Positions 46,012-53,480 of a stretch of DNA of 64,000 bases are shown here, in pieces (position 1 is the stretch's first letter; every line of letters begins with the position of its first letter). The notes below the pieces were generated by a model, which was not told the DNA's origin, searched no databases, and saw only the letters and a list, made by a program, of their open reading frames with translations. The position numbers and the translations under genes are program-made. Location of the stretch: positions 33,711 through 97,710 of the forward strand of contig JAJDDP010000009.1 of the NCBI GenBank assembly GCA_029260235.1, given 5' to 3'. The stretch is from Phycisphaerae bacterium (GTDB lineage: Bacteria; Planctomycetota; Phycisphaerae; UBA1845).

Positions 46012-47319
46012 ATGACCCAATCAGGAACTACAGAAGCAACCACAAAATTCAATGCTGCGCCGCTGGTTGCGGATTGTCATGCCCTGGCAAGGCGTTACCG
46101 GCGAATCCGTAGCTTCACCGAATCGCTTTGCAAGCCGCTGGTCACTGAGGATTATGTCGTCCAAACCATGCCGGACGTTAGCCCGACCAAATGGCATCTC
46201 GCCCATTCGACATGGTTCTTCGAGGCCCTCGTTCTAGCCAAAGCTGATAAAGGCTACTCATGGTGGCAAGAGCAGTACAAATACCTGTTCAATTCTTACT
46301 ACAACAGCATCGGCCCTCATTTTGATCGTCCGCGGCGCGGCGTCTTGTCGAGGCCCACGGTCGAGGATATTTTCAACTATCGCGAAGAGATCGATGCTCG
46401 CTTGGTTGAACTATTGAACCGCATCGATTCTGCCAGCCCGTTGCTGCCGGTGATCACCCTCGGTTTGCACCACGAGATGCAGCACCAAGAGTTGTTGCTG
46501 ACCGACATCAAGCATGTGTTCGCCTCCAACCCGCTCAGGCCCATCTACTGCGAGCAGCTTAGTCGAGCGACGACGACCCAGCTGCCACTTAACTGGAAAG
46601 CCTATGATGCAGGCTTGGTTCGGGTGGGCTATGCCGGGTCGGGTTTTGCTCACGACAACGAACTGCCCAACCATCAGGTTTTCGTTCCCCCATTTTCGCT
46701 GGCGACGCGATTGGTCACCAACGGCGAATACCTCAGCTTCATACTCGACCGCGGCTATGAACGGCCCGAGTTGTGGCTTTCGGATGGCTGGGTTGCCAAG
46801 ACATCGCAAAATTGGACGGCTCCGTTGTATTGGCAACAGCAGGGCGATCAGTGGCAATACATGACCTTGGGCGGCCTGCGCGGTGTCGATGCTTCTGCAC
46901 CGGTCTGCCATGTCAGCTTCTACGAAGCTGATGCCTACGCGCGATGGGCAAGGTTCAAGATTCCTCGGGAAGAAGCGTGGGAATTGGCAGCCAGTGACTT
47001 GAGCATCGAGGGCAATTTCGCAGAAAGCGGCAACTACCATCCGGTACCCGCGAAGGAGCAGACTGGGCCGGATGCGCTGTGTCAGATGTTTGGAGACCTA
47101 TGGGAGTGGACGTCAAGCCCATACGTTGATTATCCAGGCTACCAGCCACCATCCGGCCCGTTGGGAGAGTACAACGCCAAGTTCATGTGCAACCAAATGG
47201 TGTTGCGTGGTGGATCATGTGCCACCCCGCAAAGCCACATTCGTCCTACCTACCGAAATTTCTTTCCGCCCGATACCCGCTGGCAGTTTTCCGGCATTCG
47301 ATTGGCCAACCCCCTATGA
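46012..47319 (+). CDS. egtB: Ergothioneine biosynthesis sulfoxide synthase EgtB
   Basis: This 435-residue iron enzyme has an N-terminal DinB-like helical part with the metal histidines in KWHLAHSTWFFE and LHHEMQHQELLL. A C-terminal formylglycine-generating-enzyme-like domain ends in LRGGSCATPQSHIRPTYRNFFPP...GIRLA. It couples oxygen, hercynine and a thiol donor (gamma-glutamylcysteine or cysteine) to make the sulfoxide intermediate of ergothioneine. It overlaps egtD by four bases. GAGG precedes the ATG. No egtA, C or E is seen here. Confidence 0.95.
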   Translation: MTQSGTTEATTKFNAAPLVADCHALARRYRRIRSFTESLCKPLVTEDYVVQTMPDVSPTKWHLAHSTWFFEALVLAKADKGYSWWQEQYKYLFNSYYNSIGPHFDRPRRGVLSRPTVEDIFNYREEIDARLVELLNRIDSASPLLPVITLGLHHEMQHQELLLTDIKHVFASNPLRPIYCEQLSRATTTQLPLNWKAYDAGLVRVGYAGSGFAHDNELPNHQVFVPPFSLATRLVTNGEYLSFILDRGYERPELWLSDGWVAKTSQNWTAPLYWQQQGDQWQYMTLGGLRGVDASAPVCHVSFYEADAYARWARFKIPREEAWELAASDLSIEGNFAESGNYHPVPAKEQTGPDALCQMFGDLWEWTSSPYVDYPGYQPPSGPLGEYNAKFMCNQMVLRGGSCATPQSHIRPTYRNFFPPDTRWQFSGIRLANPL

Positions 47320-48290
47320 ATATTGAACAAACATCCCCTCTCATGCTTCATGATTTTGAACCACCGGCTGATACTTTCCTAGCCGACGTGCTCGAGGGTC
47401 TCGCCGAGCCACAAAAGACCCTACCGTGCAAGTACTTCTATGATGAAGTCGGATCCCAACTCTTCGATGCGATTTGCGAATTGGATGAGTATTATCCAAC
47501 CCGGACTGAGTTGGCCATCATGGAAGAGCACGCCAGCGAGATGGCTACCTTGATTGGCCCGCGATCTTTGCTGATTGAATACGGCAGTGGTAGCAGCGTT
47601 AAGACCCGCTGGTTGTTGGACCATCTTCATGAACCAGCCGCCTACGTCCCCATCGATATTTCCAAAGATCACCTGCTTGCCTCAGCCCAGAAACTGGCGG
47701 CTCTCTATCCCCATATCGAGATCTTGCCGGTCTGTGCCGATTTCCACCAAACATTCTTGATACCTTCATCCAAGAAAAAAGTGGGCTGCAAGCTTGTGTA
47801 CTTCCCTGGATCAACCATCGGCAATTTCATGCCGGATGAAGCTGCGGCGTTCTTGCGCAGCGTAGCCAACAATGTTGGCAGCGGTGGGGCGCTTCTGATC
47901 GGTGTGGATCTCAAGAAAGACCGCGCGATTCTCGAAGCCGCCTACAACGACGCCAAGCGCGTAACTGCCCGATTCAACTTGAACCTGTTGACCCGCATCA
48001 ACCGAGAGCTGGGCGCCGATTTTGAATTGGCTGCCTTTGATCATGTGGCCACCTACAATGAATCGCTGGGTCGCGTCGAGTCCTACCTGGTGAGTAGCTG
48101 CGACCAGTCGGTCAAACTGAATGGGACTTCATTCACCTTCACCAAGGGCGAGCGCATCCACACTGAGAATTCGTACAAGTTCGACGTGCCCCAATTCGAG
48201 GCCTTCGCTCGCGCGGCTGGGTTCGATGTCGAGCGGGTCTGGATCGACGAGAATCGATTGTTCAGCGTGCAATACTTAACCAAGGTATGA
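47316..48290 (+). CDS. egtD: L-histidine N-alpha-methyltransferase EgtD
   Basis: The ORF track begins in egtB at a TTG; the real start is the ATG at 47316 overlapping the egtB stop (ATGA), giving 324 residues. The methyltransferase has the SAM motif LIEYGSGSSVKTRWLL and LVYFPGSTIGNF, and the ending YKFDVPQFEAFARAAGFDVERVW is typical of EgtD. It trimethylates histidine to hercynine, the first step of ergothioneine synthesis. Coupling to EgtB supports this. Order egtB-egtD is common. Confidence 0.95.
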   Translation: MNIEQTSPLMLHDFEPPADTFLADVLEGLAEPQKTLPCKYFYDEVGSQLFDAICELDEYYPTRTELAIMEEHASEMATLIGPRSLLIEYGSGSSVKTRWLLDHLHEPAAYVPIDISKDHLLASAQKLAALYPHIEILPVCADFHQTFLIPSSKKKVGCKLVYFPGSTIGNFMPDEAAAFLRSVANNVGSGGALLIGVDLKKDRAILEAAYNDAKRVTARFNLNLLTRINRELGADFELAAFDHVATYNESLGRVESYLVSSCDQSVKLNGTSFTFTKGERIHTENSYKFDVPQFEAFARAAGFDVERVWIDENRLFSVQYLTKV

Positions 48291-48335
48291 TCGCAGGGCA
48301 GAATGATGACGAGCCATTGCTGACCAAGATTCCCC

Positions 48336-49169
48336 ATGCCAGAAGAGCAGGAAGAATTTACCTTCCGAACTGACAGCCAGTGCCGCCGAATTCTGCTAGG
48401 CCGACGCCTTTACGGGGTCGGCGGGTTCGTCTTGGCCTGCTGTTTTTTTCTGCCGGCAGTCAAGGGCTGCAACTCGCCCCATATTCCTGCCGAGGATGTC
48501 TGGGAAGGCGTCAAATCCGGCGAGATCTGGGACTGGAGCAGCCTGCCCCTCGCTCTTATTGCTTACATCTCCTCCTACCTATTCGGCCTGCTTGTGCTGA
48601 TTACTGCAATCCGGTGCACTCGCGCAGATATCGTGCTTGATAGGCGCGCTGGCTCATCCGTGCTCGTTCTTATGCTCTTCGTATGTATTAGCCTGATTTG
48701 TCTCGTTCTTGAGGATCTCAGATCGTCCTCACGCGCATCTTCCAGCCTGTGGGTTGGAGTGGCTGTAAGCTTCTTCTCCGTGGTCTACTTCATCGAGTTC
48801 TGCCGTCGGGGTGCGTGGGGCTTGATTTGCATTCGACTATGCGCAGCCGTACTTTCGCTCGCTTGGTTTTCCCATTTTCTGATAGAAGATCCCGGCTCCA
48901 CCTTGTATGGCTTGTGGTTTTCCATGATCGGAGGTGTGGCTATCCTTGTGGGAACGGTAATCGAAGCCATGGGTGTCTATCGGGTCGGCGCCCTCACGAT
49001 CCTCAAGAAGGCGTTGATTTGCAGCCGCCCACCACCAACTCCTGGCAACGCCGGTTGCCGAGCATGTGGATACCTTTTGATAGGCTTGACCACACCGCGC
49101 TGCCCGGAATGTGGCCTGCCATTTGACCATCCGATCCCCGAGGCTGGGCTTGAGTCGACTTCGGGATGA
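48336..49169 (+). CDS. Membrane protein with C-terminal zinc ribbon
   Basis: This 277-residue protein has about six transmembrane segments, a periplasmic-looking loop after the first one (PHIPAEDVWEGVKSGEIWDWSS), and a C-terminal ribbon CRACGYLLIGLTTPRCPECGLPFD. The ribbon is the same module carried by five proteins at 11.7-20.4 kb, here at the other end of the chain. The gene starts 45 bases after egtD and may be in its operon. Function unknown. Confidence 0.72.
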   Translation: MPEEQEEFTFRTDSQCRRILLGRRLYGVGGFVLACCFFLPAVKGCNSPHIPAEDVWEGVKSGEIWDWSSLPLALIAYISSYLFGLLVLITAIRCTRADIVLDRRAGSSVLVLMLFVCISLICLVLEDLRSSSRASSSLWVGVAVSFFSVVYFIEFCRRGAWGLICIRLCAAVLSLAWFSHFLIEDPGSTLYGLWFSMIGGVAILVGTVIEAMGVYRVGALTILKKALICSRPPPTPGNAGCRACGYLLIGLTTPRCPECGLPFDHPIPEAGLESTSG

Positions 49170-49262
49170 TGGCTAGCGGTGACAGATATTTTCGTGGCGC
49201 CCTGGTATGATTTTTTTCCGGGCTGATACTGGATGCGAGGCAGGCTCCTCGCTGATGCCCTC

Positions 49263-49281
49263 CACCGGCAAGATGCCGGTG
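49263..49281. repeat. REP-like hairpin
   Basis: CACCGGC-AAGAT-GCCGGTG is a perfect 7-5-7 hairpin, the same stem as in the elements at 2303-2398 and 51518-51610. It lies 32 bases before the fluoride channel start. It is probably not regulatory for that gene, since the same sequence recurs elsewhere. Confidence 0.75.
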
Positions 49282-49313
49282 CCACATTCTTCTTTACGAG
49301 CGGTGGCGAGACC

Positions 49314-49697
49314 TTGACCAAGCTTATTCTGATTGCCATGTGCGGTGGGCTTGGGGCTGTTACCCGCTATGCGGTCTCGGGCTGGGTGCAGCGGGCGACG
49401 GGTTCGGTTTTCCCTTGGGGCACGTTCGCGGTGAATGCGACGGGCTGCCTGTTGATTGGATTGCTGGCTGCGTTTTTTGCCGGACCTACGTTGGTGCGCG
49501 AAGAGTATCGGGTGGCGATTCTAGTGGGTTTGCTAGGTGGGCTGACTACGTTCTCAAGCTTCGGATGGGAAACATTGGCCCTAGCCACCGATGGGCAGTG
49601 GGGGTGGGCTATCGGCAACGTCTTGCTCAACAATGCCGTTGGCCTTGTCGTCGCCTGGGGTGGCTATCGCATTGGCGGCTTTGTCTGGGGAGGGTAA
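49314..49697 (+). CDS. crcB: Fluoride channel FluC/CrcB
   Basis: This 127-residue four-helix channel protein shows the family motifs GGLGAVTRYAVS near the start, WGTFAVNATGCLLIG in helix 2 and the LLGGLTTFSSFGWE segment with the conserved Phe/Thr residues. It exports fluoride as a dual-topology dimer. The ORF track start is too far upstream; a TTG at 49314 (MTKLILIAMCGGLGA) fits the first helix best. A DUF190 gene follows after 3 bp. Confidence 0.93.
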   Translation: MTKLILIAMCGGLGAVTRYAVSGWVQRATGSVFPWGTFAVNATGCLLIGLLAAFFAGPTLVREEYRVAILVGLLGGLTTFSSFGWETLALATDGQWGWAIGNVLLNNAVGLVVAWGGYRIGGFVWGG

Positions 49698-49700
49698 CCT

Positions 49701-50045
49701 ATGAAGATTCCTACCGATGGTTGTTTGTTGCGCGTATTCGTCGGCGAGAGTGATCGCTGGCAAGGTCAACCGACTTATGAAGCTATCGTTCGCAAAGCCC
49801 GCGAGCTGCACTTGGCTGGGGCGACCGTACTGCGCGGGTCGATGGGGTTCGGGGCTACTAGCTGCTTGCACACGACCAAGGTGTTGCGACTTTCCGAGGA
49901 CCTGCCCATCGTGGTCGAAATTGTCGATGGCAGGGACAAGATCGACGAACTGTTGCCCCACATCGACGAGATGGTTGGTGAAGGCCTGGTCACCATGGAG
50001 CGCGTCCAAGTGATCCAATACCGGGCATCAACAACTCCCAAGTAG
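49701..50045 (+). CDS. DUF190 protein, FluC partner
   Basis: This 114-residue PII-like protein has LRVFVGESDRWQGQPTYEAIVRKARELHLAGATVLRG and GFGATSCLHTTKVL, both standard for DUF190. DUF190 proteins are frequently encoded beside crcB, and structurally resemble PII signal proteins, so they may bind nucleotides or gate the channel. Only 3 bp separate it from the channel gene, so it is translationally coupled. Function in fluoride handling is inferred from context. Confidence 0.85.
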   Translation: MKIPTDGCLLRVFVGESDRWQGQPTYEAIVRKARELHLAGATVLRGSMGFGATSCLHTTKVLRLSEDLPIVVEIVDGRDKIDELLPHIDEMVGEGLVTMERVQVIQYRASTTPK

Positions 50046-50249
50046 CCCAGCGCCCCTCCTGAAGCTCCAATGCGCAGCCTAGCCGATAAATCTGTGGCCT
50101 ACCTGCGATCATGGAGTTCTCTTTTCTCCTCTGCAATAACTCGGCGCTGCCACCGTTTAGCATTTTATGGGGCACACAGTTTTGGGCGATGCCGTCAATT
50201 GATGGCATCATGAGAGAATCCCCCTTGTGATCTATGGAGGTGCTTAAAG

Positions 50250-51206
50250 ATGAGAAACCGTATTGCGCGCCGATCGAGCATGCGTATGTCCAACCAGTCG
50301 GGAGATCGAGTCCGGTTCCTGGCGTTCGTTCTTGCCGTGGGGAGCTTGCTGCTGGCAATTCCGTCTGCATGGGCCCAGCCGAGTCCCGGCCCAAGCCCGG
50401 GTCAAGACCAAGTGGGTCCTGGAACTCCACCGGATATGGGTCCCCTCCCGCCGAGACCGAACCAACCCGATATGGGGCCAGTTCTTTCTGGCGATGAGGG
50501 CGGATTCTGCATCCAGGAATGCGAGGACGCTTATGGTCGAGCCTTTGAGAATTGCATGGAAGTAGTTGACAACGAAGTCGTCTGCCGGCGCCGGGCGAAC
50601 CGCGTTCAGGGTGGCTGCGTGCGGCAATGTCGCGTTCGAGGTTGCATAGGCCGGTGCAGCCTGCTGGCTGACGAAGTCTTGGATGAATGCCTAGGTGAGG
50701 ACGACGCCGAGGTTGATTGTGAAGCGCGGTCCGCCGCATTCGAGCGTCACTGCCAAGCCTCCTGCCTGCCGATCAATTGCCGGGAGCGTTGTCATCTCGC
50801 CGCCGGCCGCATCCATTACCATTGCATGGAAAATGGCGGAACCGAGGAAGAGTGTGCAGCCAAGAGCGAAGGCTACTTGCACGCCTGCCTCGAAGCACTT
50901 GGACCAGTGCCTTGCGGTGAGCGCTGTGCCCTGAGGTCTGCCCAAGCCCGACGCTATTGCCTGAGCAATGGCAAGAGCGAAGATGAATGCGATCATGTCG
51001 CTGAGGTATTCGCCAACGACTGCAACCGGGGTTGCCAAGAGTTGCCCTGCGAAGTCCGATGTGAAGTCGGCGCAAGAGTTGTGCGGGATCTTCGCGTCGA
51101 AGCCGGCGGAGAAGCTGCAGTGACCGACCAAGCAGCCCAAGACTTCATCACTGATTGCCAAGCAGGATGTGACGGCCCTGGCGATGAGGGTGAAGATCAG
51201 GGATGA
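50250..51206 (+). CDS. Secreted protein with five 45-residue six-cysteine repeats
   Basis: This 318-residue protein has a basic N-terminus and signal peptide (FLAFVLAVGSLLLAIPSAWAQ), then a proline/glycine-rich spacer. Five tandem repeats of exactly 45 residues follow (from about residue 87), with the pattern C-x3-C-x10-C-x9-C-x10-C-x3-C. Repeats 1, 2 and 4 keep all six cysteines; repeat 3 lacks the last; repeat 5 lacks the third and fourth. The even spacing suggests disulfide-linked helical hairpins outside the cytoplasm. GGAGGTG lies upstream of the ATG. I recognise no family. Function unknown. Confidence 0.82.
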   Translation: MRNRIARRSSMRMSNQSGDRVRFLAFVLAVGSLLLAIPSAWAQPSPGPSPGQDQVGPGTPPDMGPLPPRPNQPDMGPVLSGDEGGFCIQECEDAYGRAFENCMEVVDNEVVCRRRANRVQGGCVRQCRVRGCIGRCSLLADEVLDECLGEDDAEVDCEARSAAFERHCQASCLPINCRERCHLAAGRIHYHCMENGGTEEECAAKSEGYLHACLEALGPVPCGERCALRSAQARRYCLSNGKSEDECDHVAEVFANDCNRGCQELPCEVRCEVGARVVRDLRVEAGGEAAVTDQAAQDFITDCQAGCDGPGDEGEDQG

Positions 51207-51339
51207 GGAGACGTAAGTGAACCACAGGGGCGGATAGTTCCGGATTCTGACCTATAGCCGTTCCTAGGAATACCAAGGCCGATTTCGAATTCATCCCCAT
51301 CGGCATTCTGTAACTCCGAGGTCGCCGCCGGTGCAGAGG

Positions 51340-51486
51340 CGAAAAGCTGAACCACAAAGACTCGAAGACACCTAAGGACAGCCAGTCACAGACGTTTCTA
51401 GCTTCTTGGCTTCTGCCTTTGCGGTTCTTAGTGACTCCTTCAGGCTCCCGATTTGGTCGCCTTCAGCTTTGTGGTTCAGTTTTCAC
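51340..51486. repeat. Element with inverted 'ctgaaccacaaag' termini
   Basis: GCTGAACCACAAAG at about 51346-51359 returns as CTTTGTGGTTCAG at 51467-51479, and the matching extends into the flanking GAAAA/TTTTC. The termini of this ~145 bp region are therefore inverted repeats. It resembles intergenic 'accacaaagac' repeats known from many large bacterial genomes. The rest of 51207-51677 contains this and the next element and no gene I can support. Confidence 0.55.
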
Positions 51487-51517
51487 CGGCCCCAGGGACC
51501 GCGGTACCACGATATCA

Positions 51518-51610
51518 CTAAGAGACTGTCAATACCCAAAGGATCTGCATCCTACAGCACGCCCGCCGGCTAGAAGCCGGTGCCACAGAGGGAATTGAAA
51601 CTGCCTCTAA
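51518..51610. repeat. MITE-like element with terminal inverted repeats, copy 2
   Basis: Nearly identical to the minus strand of 2303-2398, with a two-base deletion in one terminal repeat (CTAAGAGACTG--TCAATACC) and a few substitutions. The central hairpin is CGCCGGC-TAGAA-GCCGGTG (51564-51582) with one mismatch. It lies in a non-coding region and does not overlap a gene. Both copies are preceded by CAC. Confidence 0.85.
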
Positions 51611-51677
51611 GAACAGCCAATCTGCGGACGGCAACTTCTTGTTTAACTATCTTCGCGCTACTGATGTTTGGCGCAAC

Positions 51678-53414
51678 CTAGTCCAGATAGCCCAATTCTT
51701 GCAGTCGTTTGTTGATCAGCTCTTCGTCTTCGGTCGCGTAGGTGCGATCTTCGCTCCCAGCAGTCTGCGTGTCGGCTTCGCCGGCAACCAGCGGTCGTTT
51801 GGTTACGAACTCATCATCGATGGCCTTGGTGAGCACCACGCCATCCATATCCTCGGGGACGGGTTCACCCAGCAGGTACATTAATGTGGGGATGACATCC
51901 ATCAGGCGGGCGCCTTCGATGGTCCTACCGGATGGGATCATCGGGCCTTGGGCAGCAAGGATGCCGAACTCGCGGTGAGTCCCGCTCTTGGCGGCGTAGA
52001 ACTTCTCTGCACCCGGCGCATCCAAGGCCAACCGCTCGATGGAAACTGTAGTGGCTGACTGAACCGACGACTTCCCTTGATAGGCATATCCGTTTGGATA
52101 GGTGCAGCGCAGGAGGACGTCTGGGCTTCGCTCTTTGTAGTCGCCCTCGTAGACGTCGTCGCGGTGGATGAATTGGGTGACCACCTTCTCCCCGGTGATC
52201 GGATCGGTCCAGTCCTGCAGCTTCTTCTTCAGCTCTGCCACGACCTGATCGTACTGTGACCCAGCCTCAACGACTCCCGAAGGCTCGCGATCCTTTACGT
52301 TGATCCAAATGGTTTGCAGATAGGGCAGCTCTTCGCTGAACGCCCTGGTCTTGGACCAATCGATTCCTCCGAATCGCAGGTAAGACTCCATCTTGTTGGC
52401 GATGCCCTGCTTGCGGCGGAAGATGTAGGCTTTGACTTTCGGCGGCAAGAAGCGCAATCCCCAGAATTTCGCTTTGTTGATGATCCGCATTTTCAGGCCC
52501 GCCTTAGGCCCGCCGCCCCGGAACGCCAGGAAGCCGTTATCCGCCAGCCACTTGTTCATGTAGAGAACGTGGTCACCCGAACCGCCGAATCCGTGGTCGG
52601 AGCAGATGATCTTGATCGAATCAGCCGGGCACGCTTCTAGGATCTTGGGCAGCCAATCGTCCAGTCGTTTGTAGACCTCGAAGATGGCGTTGGAGACCAT
52701 CCTGCTGCTCGATTTGGTGTAGAGCGGGCTGTTCGGGTCGGTGAAGCGCCAGAAGTGATGTCCGATCAAGTCAGACTCGCCGAATAGAACCATGAATACA
52801 TCCCAGGCTTCGCGGTTCAACAGGTATAGGGCGGTCTTGGCCTTCTGGTCGATGACCGACAGGATTTCCTTGAGGGCTTCCTCGTGCTTGTCCTCGCTCA
52901 TCAGCCCCATGATGTTGGCTGAGGTGATGTACGGGCCGACGTTTTCACGCAGCTCGTTGAGCAACTCGGGCGGGTGCATGCTGGTTTGGTCAGCCTCACT
53001 GGCTGCTCCGGGTGCGTCGAAACCGCAGATGAGCGCCCCGTTGATCGACTCAGGCGGGTAAGAAACCGGAACGCCCATGCAGGCCACCCGCTTGCCAGAG
53101 CTACTGAGCAGACTCCACACCGTCTTGGAACGCACCCGCTTGGCATTGACGAACTGAATGCCATGCGTGCCGGGGACCCGCTCGGTGAAATCGAACACGC
53201 CATGCTTGCCGGGGTTCTTGCCGGTCAAAAAGCTGGTCCAGGCTGGGTAAGTGAAGTAGGGCACAGTTGATTGCAGTTTCCCGCTGGTTCCCTCTTTCAT
53301 AAACCTGGCGATGTTGGGGAGTTTGCCTTCTTTGATCCAGGGATCCATCAGATCAAAGGTGGCTCCATCCCACCCGATGATTACAGCCTTGTGCGCTTTG
53401 GGCGTATCAGACAT
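51678..53414 (-). CDS. Alkaline-phosphatase-superfamily phosphodiesterase, paralogue 1
   Basis: This 578-residue enzyme has an AP-superfamily core. AVIIGWDGATFDLMDPW supplies the first metal aspartate. YFTYPAWTSFLTGKNPGKHG contains the probable nucleophile Thr, and SDHGFGGSGDHVLYMN the later metal Asp-His. It resembles type I phosphodiesterase/nucleotide pyrophosphatase proteins. The next gene encodes a paralogue with the same motifs. It may remove or transfer a phosphoryl-type headgroup. No signal peptide is seen. It ends the gene group containing the ligase and carrier protein; 66 bp separate it from its paralogue. Confidence 0.85.
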   Translation of the reverse strand: MSDTPKAHKAVIIGWDGATFDLMDPWIKEGKLPNIARFMKEGTSGKLQSTVPYFTYPAWTSFLTGKNPGKHGVFDFTERVPGTHGIQFVNAKRVRSKTVWSLLSSSGKRVACMGVPVSYPPESINGALICGFDAPGAASEADQTSMHPPELLNELRENVGPYITSANIMGLMSEDKHEEALKEILSVIDQKAKTALYLLNREAWDVFMVLFGESDLIGHHFWRFTDPNSPLYTKSSSRMVSNAIFEVYKRLDDWLPKILEACPADSIKIICSDHGFGGSGDHVLYMNKWLADNGFLAFRGGGPKAGLKMRIINKAKFWGLRFLPPKVKAYIFRRKQGIANKMESYLRFGGIDWSKTRAFSEELPYLQTIWINVKDREPSGVVEAGSQYDQVVAELKKKLQDWTDPITGEKVVTQFIHRDDVYEGDYKERSPDVLLRCTYPNGYAYQGKSSVQSATTVSIERLALDAPGAEKFYAAKSGTHREFGILAAQGPMIPSGRTIEGARLMDVIPTLMYLLGEPVPEDMDGVVLTKAIDDEFVTKRPLVAGEADTQTAGSEDRTYATEDEELINKRLQELGYLD

Positions 53415-53480
53415 TTTTCTCTTCTCGTCGCAGTAGGAACCAGAGACAACATCGCCTCGGTTCGTGGTTGATCTCTTGCT

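Noticed and set aside
49170-49313. Fluoride (crcB-motif) riboswitch upstream of crcB
   Set aside because: A GCTGATGCCC phrase looked suggestive, but the 5' part of the consensus is absent and the region is occupied by the REP-like hairpin.
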